From: Myxococcales bacterium UBA5297
GTDB taxonomy: Bacteria; Myxococcota; Myxococcia; Myxococcales; UBA5297
Assembly: GCA_002408385.1 (NCBI GenBank)
Contig: DHSB01000047.1
Coordinates: 1 to 12,140 of the forward strand
Length of the DNA: 12,140 nt
Reading direction: 5' to 3'
Shown here: in pieces, positions 1 through 6,164 of the stretch
How the letters are laid out: every line of letters starts with the position of its first letter
How positions within the stretch are numbered: the stretch's first letter is position 1
Made by a program: the position numbers and the translations under genes
The notes under the pieces: generated by a model
Databases searched by the model: none
The model's input: only the letters and a program-made list of their open reading frames with translations
Told to the model about the DNA's origin: nothing

Positions 1-1780
1 CCGGCGGGGTTGGCGTGTCCTCGACCACCAGGTACGAGGTGTACGGGGTGACGATGCCGAAGCGCTTGCCCAGCGTGACCACCGTCTCGCGCAGCTCCGG
101 CTTCTCGCCGTTGAGCCGGATCTCCTCGAGCAGGTAGCCGACTTTGCGGATGGCCCACAGCCTCGGGATGAAGTCGTCGTCCTTCTGCTCGCGGTCGAAG
201 GTGGTGGTGCCGTACTCGAACTTGCGGTTGGCGCCGTTGACCTTGCCGAGCAGGGTCACCTTCACGTCGCCCGCCTCGCGGTAGCGGCCGAGGACGACGA
301 CCTGCGAGCCCTTGAAGAGATCGGGCAGCTTGCGCGGGTAGACGTCGAAGGCGCCCATGCCCGACAGGTCGAGCTCGACCCCGGCGAGCACCGGGTGGCT
401 CACCTTGTCGTAGAAGGAGGAGAGGCGCTCCTCGAGCTCCTTGCCGCCTTTGACGAAGTCGCTGGTGCCGCCGTTGTCGGCCGCCAGCCGGTCGAGCAGC
501 CGCGCGTTGAGCTCCTCGCCGACGCCGAAGGTGAAGACCCGGCTCGCGCCCTGGTTGGCCCCCTTGGCGTTCTTGGAGATGCCCTCCTCCGAGGTCTCGC
601 CGATGGTCGGGTGGCCGTCGGTGATGAAGATGACCAGGTGCGGCCCGCCGGCCTCGGCGGCCCCGTCCTGGAGCGCGCGGACCATCGCCTCGTCGATGGC
701 CGTGCCGCCGAGCGCCTCCATCGACTCGACGAAGGAGAGCGCCTTCTTCACCGTCGCCTCCTCGACCGCCCGCGGGGCCTCGAAGAGTGCCTCGACGTCG
801 GTCGAGAAGCGCACGACGTTGAAGCGGTCCTGGGGGTTGAGGCGCTTGAGGCAGTAGGTGAGCGCGTCCTTGGCTATCTGCATGCGCTCGCCGGCCATCG
901 AGCCCGAGCTGTCGAGCACCAGAGTGACCCGCTTGCCGATGACCTCGTCCTTCTGCACCTCCTGCTTCGGCGAGACGAGCGCGAGGAAGTAGCCCGGGTC
1001 GCCCGCTTCCTTGTAGGTGAGCAGCGAGAGGCCTATCGCCTTCTGGGAGACCGAGTAGAACAGCTCGAGATCGCGCGTCAGGTCGGTGCCCGGGCCCTGC
1101 TCGAGCCCGACGATGGCCGAGTAGTCGCCCTTGCGCGAGACCTGCAGCGGGTGCGTGGGCGAATAGAGGCTGCGCACCGGCACCTTGGAGGCGATGGAGG
1201 CGCTGAAGGTGAAGTCCTGCTTGACGCTGTGGGGCACGTTGGAGAGCGCCGAGGCGCCGAGCGGATACTGATAGCGATAGAGGCCGTTGGAGAGCTCGAG
1301 CACCTGCGAGAAGGCGAGCTCGATGCGCTGCTCGCCGTTGGCGGGCACCGGGAAGACGCGGGCGCGAAAGACATCCGAGTCGATGTACTCGAGCAGCCCC
1401 GGGTCCTGCAGCCGGCGCACGATGCCCTCGTAGATCGCGGTCGCCTTCTCCTTCTCGAGCATCTCGGCCTTGGTCTTCTTGCCGTTGACCCAGAGGTAGA
1501 ACTCCGAGAGCGCCGCGCCCTTGGGCAGGGGGAAGACGTAGTGGGCCTCGAGCTGGCGCGGGCCCTGGTTGACGAAGACCTGGTCGACGCGGGTGACCGC
1601 GGTGCCGTCCTTGATGGCCGCGCTCACGCGCTGGTGCTTGATAGCCAAGGGCCTGAGCGACGGGTCGGTGGGGATGAGCAGGCCCTGGCCCCAGGCGACT
1701 TCCGGGGCGGCAAGGCAGGCGAGGACGGCGAGCGCGGCGAGGGCGGCGCGGTTGCGGCGGCAGCGTGGGGCGGCGGACAT
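1..1780 (-). CDS. Secreted VIT and von Willebrand factor A domain protein (3' end outside window)
   Basis: The reading frame is open from an ATG at 1780 to the window edge: 593 codons visible, stop codon not seen. GGAGG lies 7 nt before the ATG and decides the start. Residues 1-31 form a signal peptide (Arg-rich n-region, then an Ala/Leu core, likely cut at AWG-Q). Residues ~36-165 match a vault/inter-alpha-trypsin (VIT) domain, including VFVNQG, YVFPLP and a KATAIYEG-like stretch. A VWA domain spans ~284-460 with a complete metal-binding MIDAS: D290-S-S-G-S294, T360 and D388 in ITDG. The last visible residues, TPYTSYLVVE, are the usual C-terminal signature of VIT-VWA proteins. The family is exported and binds ligands through a divalent metal; the partner is unknown. 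It is transcribed divergently from the thioredoxin-fold lipoprotein gene. I see no sortase-type anchor, but the C-terminus is missing. Confidence 0.92.
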   Translation of the reverse strand, partial: MSAAPRCRRNRAALAALAVLACLAAPEVAWGQGLLIPTDPSLRPLAIKHQRVSAAIKDGTAVTRVDQVFVNQGPRQLEAHYVFPLPKGAALSEFYLWVNGKKTKAEMLEKEKATAIYEGIVRRLQDPGLLEYIDSDVFRARVFPVPANGEQRIELAFSQVLELSNGLYRYQYPLGASALSNVPHSVKQDFTFSASIASKVPVRSLYSPTHPLQVSRKGDYSAIVGLEQGPGTDLTRDLELFYSVSQKAIGLSLLTYKEAGDPGYFLALVSPKQEVQKDEVIGKRVTLVLDSSGSMAGERMQIAKDALTYCLKRLNPQDRFNVVRFSTDVEALFEAPRAVEEATVKKALSFVESMEALGGTAIDEAMVRALQDGAAEAGGPHLVIFITDGHPTIGETSEEGISKNAKGANQGASRVFTFGVGEELNARLLDRLAADNGGTSDFVKGGKELEERLSSFYDKVSHPVLAGVELDLSGMGAFDVYPRKLPDLFKGSQVVVLGRYREAGDVKVTLLGKVNGANRKFEYGTTTFDREQKDDDFIPRLWAIRKVGYLLEEIRLNGEKPELRETVVTLGKRFGIVTPYTSYLVVEDTPTPP

Positions 1781-1956
1781 GGCGAAACCTCCGGACTTCT
1801 GCTCTGAACGATCGAGATCCAAGACCGATCTGTCGCCCGTTGAAAAGCCCGCCCGGTCCCCGAGGCGCCGAAGGCCGCCGCGCCCGCTCCCGGGGCGCCC
1901 GCGCGAGCCCCCGGCGACCCCGGTGCTCAGCGAGTCCGCGGGGATGGACCGGGGAC

Positions 1957-1993
1957 GACACCGTTGCGTAATCGGCATCAAGGTGTCTATTCT
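1957..1993 (+). promoter_or_regulatory. Candidate promoter with inverted repeat upstream of the Trx-fold lipoprotein gene
   Basis: A possible -35 TTGCGT (1964-1969) is separated by 18 nt from a possible -10 TATTCT (1988-1993). A six-base inverted repeat, GACACC (1957-1962) and GGTGTC (1982-1987), brackets the -35 and most of the spacer, so it could be an operator. The leader to the ATG at 2143 would be about 145 nt. The rest of the 362-bp divergent spacer (1781-2142) shows nothing else convincing, and I could not place the promoter of the minus-strand VIT/VWA gene. Match quality is modest. Confidence 0.3.
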
Positions 1994-2142
1994 CCCGCCG
2001 CTCTCAAAAGCCGACGGGGAGGCCCGAGGCGAGTTCAGGGCATCACCGACCAAAACCGATGATGACTGCAAGAGGACCGAAACACTGGGCCGCCGAGGTG
2101 CGGCGGGTCCTCGAGTAGACGAAAGGAAGACGGGTTCATCGC

Positions 2143-3714
2143 ATGAAGCGCAACCTACTCGTAGTGGCATTGGCAGCCCTCGCGCTCGCGGGCTGCAAGC
2201 AGCAGGAACAGAAGAAGAGCGCCGCCGAGGCGCCTGCGGCCCCGGCCGCGAAGAGCGCCAACGCCGTCAAGGTCGAGTTCTTCGTGATGTCGCAGTGCCC
2301 GTACGGCGTGCAGGTCGTCAACGGGATCCACGAGGTCGTCCAGAAGCTGGGGTCGGAGATCGACTTCACGATGGACTTCATCGGCCGCACGACGCCAGAC
2401 GGCACGCTCACCTCGATGCACGGCGAGGCCGAGGTCACCGGCAACATCGTGCAGGCCTGCGCCGCCAAGCACGCCCCGGCCAACTACCTCGACATGGTGG
2501 TCTGCCAGAACAAGAACTACCGCGAAGTCGCCACCAACTGGGAGAAGTGCGCCACCGAGGCCAAGCTGCCGGTCGAGGCGATCCGCACCTGCCTGACCGG
2601 CGAAGAGGGCAAGGCGCTGATGAAGGCCTCGTTCGAAAAGGCCGAGAAGCGCGGCGCGCGCGGCAGCCCGACCATCTACCTCGACGGCAAGCCCTACAGC
2701 GGCCGGCGCTCGACGGTCGACTTCTTCCGCGCGGTCTGCGGAGCCCACAAGGGCCCGACCAAGCCCGAGGCCTGCCAGAACATCCCCGAGCCGCCCAAGG
2801 TCAACGTGACGGTCCTCAGCGACAAGCGCTGCAGCGACTGCCGCACCGACCAGCTCGTCAACATGCTCAAGTTCCGCGTCGGCAACCCGGTCATCACCGA
2901 GCTCGACTACTCCGACGAGGCCGGCAAGAAGCTGCACGAAGAGGTCGGCGGCGGCAACCTGCCCATCCTGCTCTTCGACGAGACGCTCGACGCCGACAAG
3001 GAGGCCTCGCAGATGTTCGGCCGCCGCCTCAGCCCGGCCGGCGCCTCGAAGTACCGCGCCTTCCCCACCGGCGGGAGCTGGAACCCGGTCTGCATGAGCG
3101 AGGGTGGCTGCGCGCTCGAGCAGTGCAAGAACACGCTCTCCTGCCGCAAGGACGCCCCCAAGAGGCTCGAGCTGTTCGTGATGTCGCAGTGCCCCTACGG
3201 CGTGCGCGCGCTCGACGCGATGCCCGAGGTGCTGAAGAACTTCGACAACAAGCTCGACTTCGAGGTCCACTTCATCGCCAACGGCACTGCCAAGGAGGGC
3301 TTCCGCGCCCTGCACGGCCAGCCCGAGGTCGACGAGAACATCCGCGAGCTCTGCGCGATCAAGTACTACAAGAAGAACTTCAAGTTCATGGACTACATTA
3401 GCTGCCGCAACAAGAACATCCGCGGCACCGATTGGGAGTCGTGCACCGGCAAGAACGGCATCGACACCAAGGTCATGAAGAAGTGCTTCGAGGGTGACGA
3501 GGGCAAGAAGCTGCACGAGGAGGACATCAAGATCGCCAACGGCCTCGGCATCGGCGCGAGCCCCACCTGGATCGCCAACGGCAAGCACAAGTTCTCGGGC
3601 ATCGACGCCGAGACCATCCGCCGCAACATCTGCCAGCACAACAAGGACCTGAAGGGCTGCGAGAACAAGCTCTCGGGCAACGCTGCTCCGGTCCAAGGCG
3701 GCTGCGGCCAGTAG
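2143..3714 (+). CDS. Lipoprotein with three thioredoxin-fold domains (two GILT/DsbA-like CPYG units around a CSDC unit)
   Basis: This 523-residue protein starts MKRNLLVV and has a lipobox L15-A-G-C18 with Lys at +2, so it should be a lipoprotein, probably of the outer membrane by the E. coli sorting rule. Domain 1 (~45-205) has SQCPYG with C52 and a likely cis-Pro at P176 (GSPT). Domain 2 (~218-300) has a classic C230-S-D-C233 and cis-Pro P274 (NLP). Domain 3 (~343-500) repeats domain 1: SQCPYG with C350, and P474 (ASPT). Domains 1 and 3 share HG-x-x-EV, C-x-NKN and a W-E-x-C stretch that recalls GILT thiol reductases, plus matching extra cysteines. CPYG lacks the second active-site Cys of CxxC enzymes. 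A role in periplasmic thiol-disulfide exchange is inferred; the direction (oxidase, isomerase or reductase) is open. AAAGGAAG (2122-2129) is a distant ribosome-binding site. The gene is monocistronic, ended by the 3752 terminator. Confidence 0.9.
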   Translation: MKRNLLVVALAALALAGCKQQEQKKSAAEAPAAPAAKSANAVKVEFFVMSQCPYGVQVVNGIHEVVQKLGSEIDFTMDFIGRTTPDGTLTSMHGEAEVTGNIVQACAAKHAPANYLDMVVCQNKNYREVATNWEKCATEAKLPVEAIRTCLTGEEGKALMKASFEKAEKRGARGSPTIYLDGKPYSGRRSTVDFFRAVCGAHKGPTKPEACQNIPEPPKVNVTVLSDKRCSDCRTDQLVNMLKFRVGNPVITELDYSDEAGKKLHEEVGGGNLPILLFDETLDADKEASQMFGRRLSPAGASKYRAFPTGGSWNPVCMSEGGCALEQCKNTLSCRKDAPKRLELFVMSQCPYGVRALDAMPEVLKNFDNKLDFEVHFIANGTAKEGFRALHGQPEVDENIRELCAIKYYKKNFKFMDYISCRNKNIRGTDWESCTGKNGIDTKVMKKCFEGDEGKKLHEEDIKIANGLGIGASPTWIANGKHKFSGIDAETIRRNICQHNKDLKGCENKLSGNAAPVQGGCGQ

Positions 3715-3751
3715 GCCTTTGCGGCTAGAGCAGAGAGAACGCAGTTGAGAG

Positions 3752-3782
3752 AGGGCGCCCGGCTTCGGCCGGGCGCCCTTTC
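3752..3782 (+). terminator. Rho-independent terminator after the Trx-fold lipoprotein gene
   Basis: A perfect 11-bp GC stem (GGGCGCCCGGC, 3753-3763, with 3768-3778) closes a TTCG tetraloop (3764-3767) and is followed by TTT. It starts 38 nt after the stop codon at 3714. The U tract is short, but the stem is very stable. Confidence 0.85.
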
Positions 3783-4121
3783 GTCTAGCGTCCCGTCGTG
3801 GCCACCCGAGCCGCGCCAAGGCCGGCCACGGACAGCTCGACTCTGGACCGCATTACCGCGCAGCCGATCGCGCCTTCGCCCAGCTCCGATAAGCAACCTC
3901 GCGCCCGGCTCACGCCAGACTCCTCCTTGATGACCGCAGGGGATTCCGGCGCGGCAACCGAATAGGAGATTCGCCATGGGACTGCTCGCCTCCTCCGAAG
4001 TCGCAAGCCGGAAGCGCCCTCGCAGGCACCGGCCCCGCAACCAGGCTCTCGATTCAGACGTCGCGACGGCGAGATTGCCGGTCCCTTCCCGGAGCCGACC
4101 GCGCTCGCGGAGGCGATGGGC
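3783..4121. other. Unassigned stretch upstream of the orphan gene, possibly a damaged 5' end
   Basis: No recognisable product on either strand. AGGAG (3964-3968) sits 7 nt before an ATG at 3976, a good initiation site, but the frame it opens yields Arg/Ser/Pro-rich sequence that looks non-coding. The frame of the downstream gene is already open from 3966 with no start codon before 4116. Between ~4065 and 4116 that frame reads plausibly (DGEIAGPFPEPTALAEA). A frameshift joining the 3976 start to the gene is possible. Open frames on the minus strand here have poor composition and no ribosome-binding site that I can support. Confidence 0.4.
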
Positions 4122-4607
4122 ATGCGGATGCTCAGTGCCTGTCACGCCCCATTCCTCGACGCGCCGCAGCGCAGCGACGACATGCCGCTCGCCTCGACCC
4201 TGTGGACCGTCCAGATCCAGCCGAGCTTCCACGCCTGGTCACAGCTCGGGTTCGTGCGGACCACCCGTGGCGGCGTCGTCGCCGGATACCGCCTCGGGAT
4301 GGTCGTCGGCGGATTCCCGGAAGCGACAGCACGCTTGGACCTTCCCACACTCGACGAGCCGCGGTTCGAAATCGAGCCGGTGCTCTGGCCCCGCGAAGAC
4401 GGGGCGGCAATGATCGATGGCTGCCGCTACCGGGTGACCTTCTTCCACTCGGACGCGAATACAACCATCGATTTTGTCCCCACCTCGGCGACCTTGCGGA
4501 CTTGGGCACGGCAGTTCTTCTCCACCGCGCGCCTCCTGCAGACGAAGGTCGGGAACGAGGATCTCGGCGAGTACCTGCAGGCCTGGGAGCAATATCTGCA
4601 GCCCTGA
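4122..4607 (+). CDS. Hypothetical protein, about 161 residues
   Basis: The family is not recognised. The ATG at 4122 was chosen because GGAGG (4109-4113) lies 8 nt upstream; ATGs at 4116 (2 nt from GGAGG) and 4128 (14 nt) fit less well. The sequence looks like a real globular protein: varied composition, many aromatics (LWTVQIQPSFHAW, CRYRVTFFHSD, AWEQYLQP) and no signal peptide or membrane segment. The middle has the alternating pattern of beta strands and the last ~35 residues look helical (LRTWARQFFSTARLLQ). It is flanked upstream by non-coding sequence and downstream by an aldo/keto reductase remnant, so its neighbours give no clue to function. It could be the 3' part of a longer gene with a frameshift near 3976-4065. 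Confidence 0.6.
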   Translation: MRMLSACHAPFLDAPQRSDDMPLASTLWTVQIQPSFHAWSQLGFVRTTRGGVVAGYRLGMVVGGFPEATARLDLPTLDEPRFEIEPVLWPREDGAAMIDGCRYRVTFFHSDANTTIDFVPTSATLRTWARQFFSTARLLQTKVGNEDLGEYLQAWEQYLQP

Positions 4608-4763
4608 CTCGAGGCGCGCGGGAGCGAAGCCAGGAAGGCCGCGGGGCTGGCACCATGCCGCGCACTCGTACGACACCGGCAGCCCGGGCGACCTGCCCGA
4701 AGCGATCCTGTCTCCCTCTCAAAAGTCATTGGGGCCGCCATGCGAGCTTGGGCCTGCTCCGGG

Positions 4764-4913
4764 TCACGGCGCCGTCGCCGGGTCCCAGGCCGTGTGCAGC
4801 CCCTGGTCGAGCCCGTCGAGCCAGCGCAGGTCTTCGTCGGTGAGCTCGAAGTCGAAGACGTCGGCGTTCTCCGCGATGCGCGCCTTGTGGACCGACTTGG
4901 GGATCACGCGCCT
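4764..4913 (-). pseudogene. C-terminal remnant of an aldo/keto reductase
   Basis: Reading the minus strand, the frame ending in TGA at 4766-4764 gives VIPKSVHKARIAENADVFDF, then ELTDEDLRWLDGLDQGLHT and WDPATAP. This is the standard end of an NADPH-dependent aldo/keto reductase: IPKS-x-x-x-x-R-I-x-EN contacts the cofactor phosphate, followed by the last helix and the WDP tail. Family members have about 260-290 residues; only about 48 are here. Upstream of the Val codon at 4907 the frame stops resembling the family (GGLGHRPRR) and runs into the start of the oppositely oriented Omp85 gene. The catalytic Asp-Tyr-Lys-His part is absent, so this is a non-functional fragment left by deletion or rearrangement, or an assembly join. 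Confidence 0.65.
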
Positions 4914-4954
4914 TGGCCGGTGTCCCAGCCCGCCTGACCGCAGGCTGCTTGAAT

Positions 4955-4968
4955 CCACAAGCTTGTGG
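4955..4968. promoter_or_regulatory. Perfect 14-bp palindrome just upstream of the Omp85 gene
   Basis: CCACAAGCTTGTGG is a perfect palindrome with no spacer, ending 17 nt before the ATG at 4986. Its position fits an operator or a leader element of the barrel gene. No clear -35/-10 pair was found beside it. It covers the GTG at 4965, which is the only alternative in-frame start. Confidence 0.3.
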
Positions 4969-4985
4969 GGACGCGCCTCGACGGC

Positions 4986-6164
4986 ATGCGCACGACGCTC
5001 CATTCCCTCCTCGCCCTGGGCACGACCGCCCTCTTCGCCCTCGCCGTGCCCGGTGTCGCAGCGGACGAGCCGCCGGTCGGACCGCCGCAGCCCGAGCGCC
5101 GGTTCGACGCCTTGGCTATCCCGCTGGTGGCCTACAACACCGACGAGGGATTCGGCCTCGGGCTCGTCGGCGGCGCCTACCTCTATCGGCGCGGGGTCGA
5201 GCCGTACGCCCACGCCGTCGCCGCCGAGGTGTTCTTCACCACCGGCGGCATCCAGTCGCACTTCCTGCGCTACGACGGCCCCGACTTCCTCGGCTCGAGC
5301 CTGCGGCTCGAAGGCCGACTGAGCTACCGCGCGGAGAGGTTCGACCCGTTCTATGGGCTCGGCAACGCCTCTTCACCCGACCTCGCCGTGGAGCTGCGCA
5401 CCCCGGCTTTCAGCTATCGATCGCGGCGAGCCGGCGGCTGGGCCCGCGTCCGCCTCGGCCGCGAGCGCTCCAACCCGCGGCCATACGCGGGCTACGAATT
5501 CGACTACACGATCGTGCACCCCTACCCCGGCTCGGCGCTCGCGCAGCAGGCGCCGCTCGGCCTCGACGGCGGACCGACCGGCCGGCTGCTCGCGGGTCTT
5601 CTCTGGGACTCGCGCGACGACGAACGCGACCCGCGCAGCGGCGGGATCGCCGACCTCGCCCTGCGCATCGCGAACACGGCGACGGCGAGCCGCTATGACT
5701 TCGGCCGCCTCGACCTCGGGCTGACGCGCTTCGTCCCGCTGGGCCCACGCTTCGTGCTCGCGGCCCGGCTCGCCGCCGGCTGGGCCTTCGGTGACGCGCC
5801 GTTCTTCGAGCTGCCGTACCTCGGCGGGCTCTACCAGAGCGAGGGGCTCGGGGGGACGAGCAGCGTCCGAGGTCTGCCAAGCGACCGGTACGTGGGCGAG
5901 CTGAAGCTCCTCGGCAACGCCGAACTGCGCGCGACGCTGGTCGACTTCGACCTCGTCGGCGCGACCACGAGCCTGCGCGCCGTGCTCTTCGCCGACGGCG
6001 GACGGGTCTGGTCGGCCGCCGCTGCCCAAGCGCCGGAGGGCGGCCTCCACGGCTCGGGCGGCGTGGGGCTGCGCCTGGTGCGCGGCGCCGCGGTGCTGCG
6101 CTTCGACTACGGCGTCTCGGCCGAATTCCAGGCGATCTATCTCACCTTCGGCCAGATCTTCTGA
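4986..6164 (+). CDS. Omp85/D15-like (BamA/TamA superfamily) outer-membrane beta-barrel without POTRA domains
   Basis: 392 residues from the ATG at 4986. This start gives a clean signal peptide (MRTTLHSLLALG..., cut after VAA at ~26). An upstream in-frame GTG at 4965 has no ribosome-binding site and lies in a palindrome. The mature protein begins directly with barrel strands: GFGLGLVGGAYLY, LGSSLRLEGRLSYRA and repeated aromatic/glycine strands throughout. GGTSSVRGLPSDRY (R295) matches the conserved VRG(F/Y) motif of the loop that enters the Omp85 barrel. The protein ends in the beta-signal AIYLTFGQIF with a terminal Phe, as needed for BAM-assisted insertion. Full BamA/TamA proteins carry N-terminal POTRA domains; there is no room for them here, so a stand-alone 'surface antigen' member is more likely than an assembly factor. 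Its 3' end overlaps the convergent protease gene by 28 bp. Confidence 0.82.
   Translation: MRTTLHSLLALGTTALFALAVPGVAADEPPVGPPQPERRFDALAIPLVAYNTDEGFGLGLVGGAYLYRRGVEPYAHAVAAEVFFTTGGIQSHFLRYDGPDFLGSSLRLEGRLSYRAERFDPFYGLGNASSPDLAVELRTPAFSYRSRRAGGWARVRLGRERSNPRPYAGYEFDYTIVHPYPGSALAQQAPLGLDGGPTGRLLAGLLWDSRDDERDPRSGGIADLALRIANTATASRYDFGRLDLGLTRFVPLGPRFVLAARLAAGWAFGDAPFFELPYLGGLYQSEGLGGTSSVRGLPSDRYVGELKLLGNAELRATLVDFDLVGATTSLRAVLFADGGRVWSAAAAQAPEGGLHGSGGVGLRLVRGAAVLRFDYGVSAEFQAIYLTFGQIF

Noticed and set aside
395..1807. Long plus-strand open frame (470 codons) over the VIT/VWA gene
   Set aside because: It is the complement of the VIT/VWA gene; its Glu/Arg/Leu/Asp-rich product has no motif or ribosome-binding site, whereas the minus strand encodes a complete VIT-MIDAS protein.
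1569..3401. Plus-strand open frame of 610 codons running through the divergent spacer into the lipoprotein gene
   Set aside because: Arg/Gly-rich shadow frame of GC-rich DNA; the overlapping frame from 2143 has a lipobox and three thioredoxin folds.
2269..3510. Interpretation of the lipoprotein as two fused copies from an assembly duplication
   Set aside because: Domains 1 and 3 differ at most residues and are separated by a distinct CSDC domain, so the duplication is old and real.
2155..3819. Minus-strand open frame of 554 codons opposite the lipoprotein gene
   Set aside because: Antisense shadow with Ala/Leu/Val/Arg-rich composition; it crosses the terminator and has no recognisable domain.
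4608..4763. Possible coding remnant reading HSYDTGSPGDLPEAIL on the plus strand
   Set aside because: The stretch is short and matches no family I can name; there is no start or ribosome-binding site.
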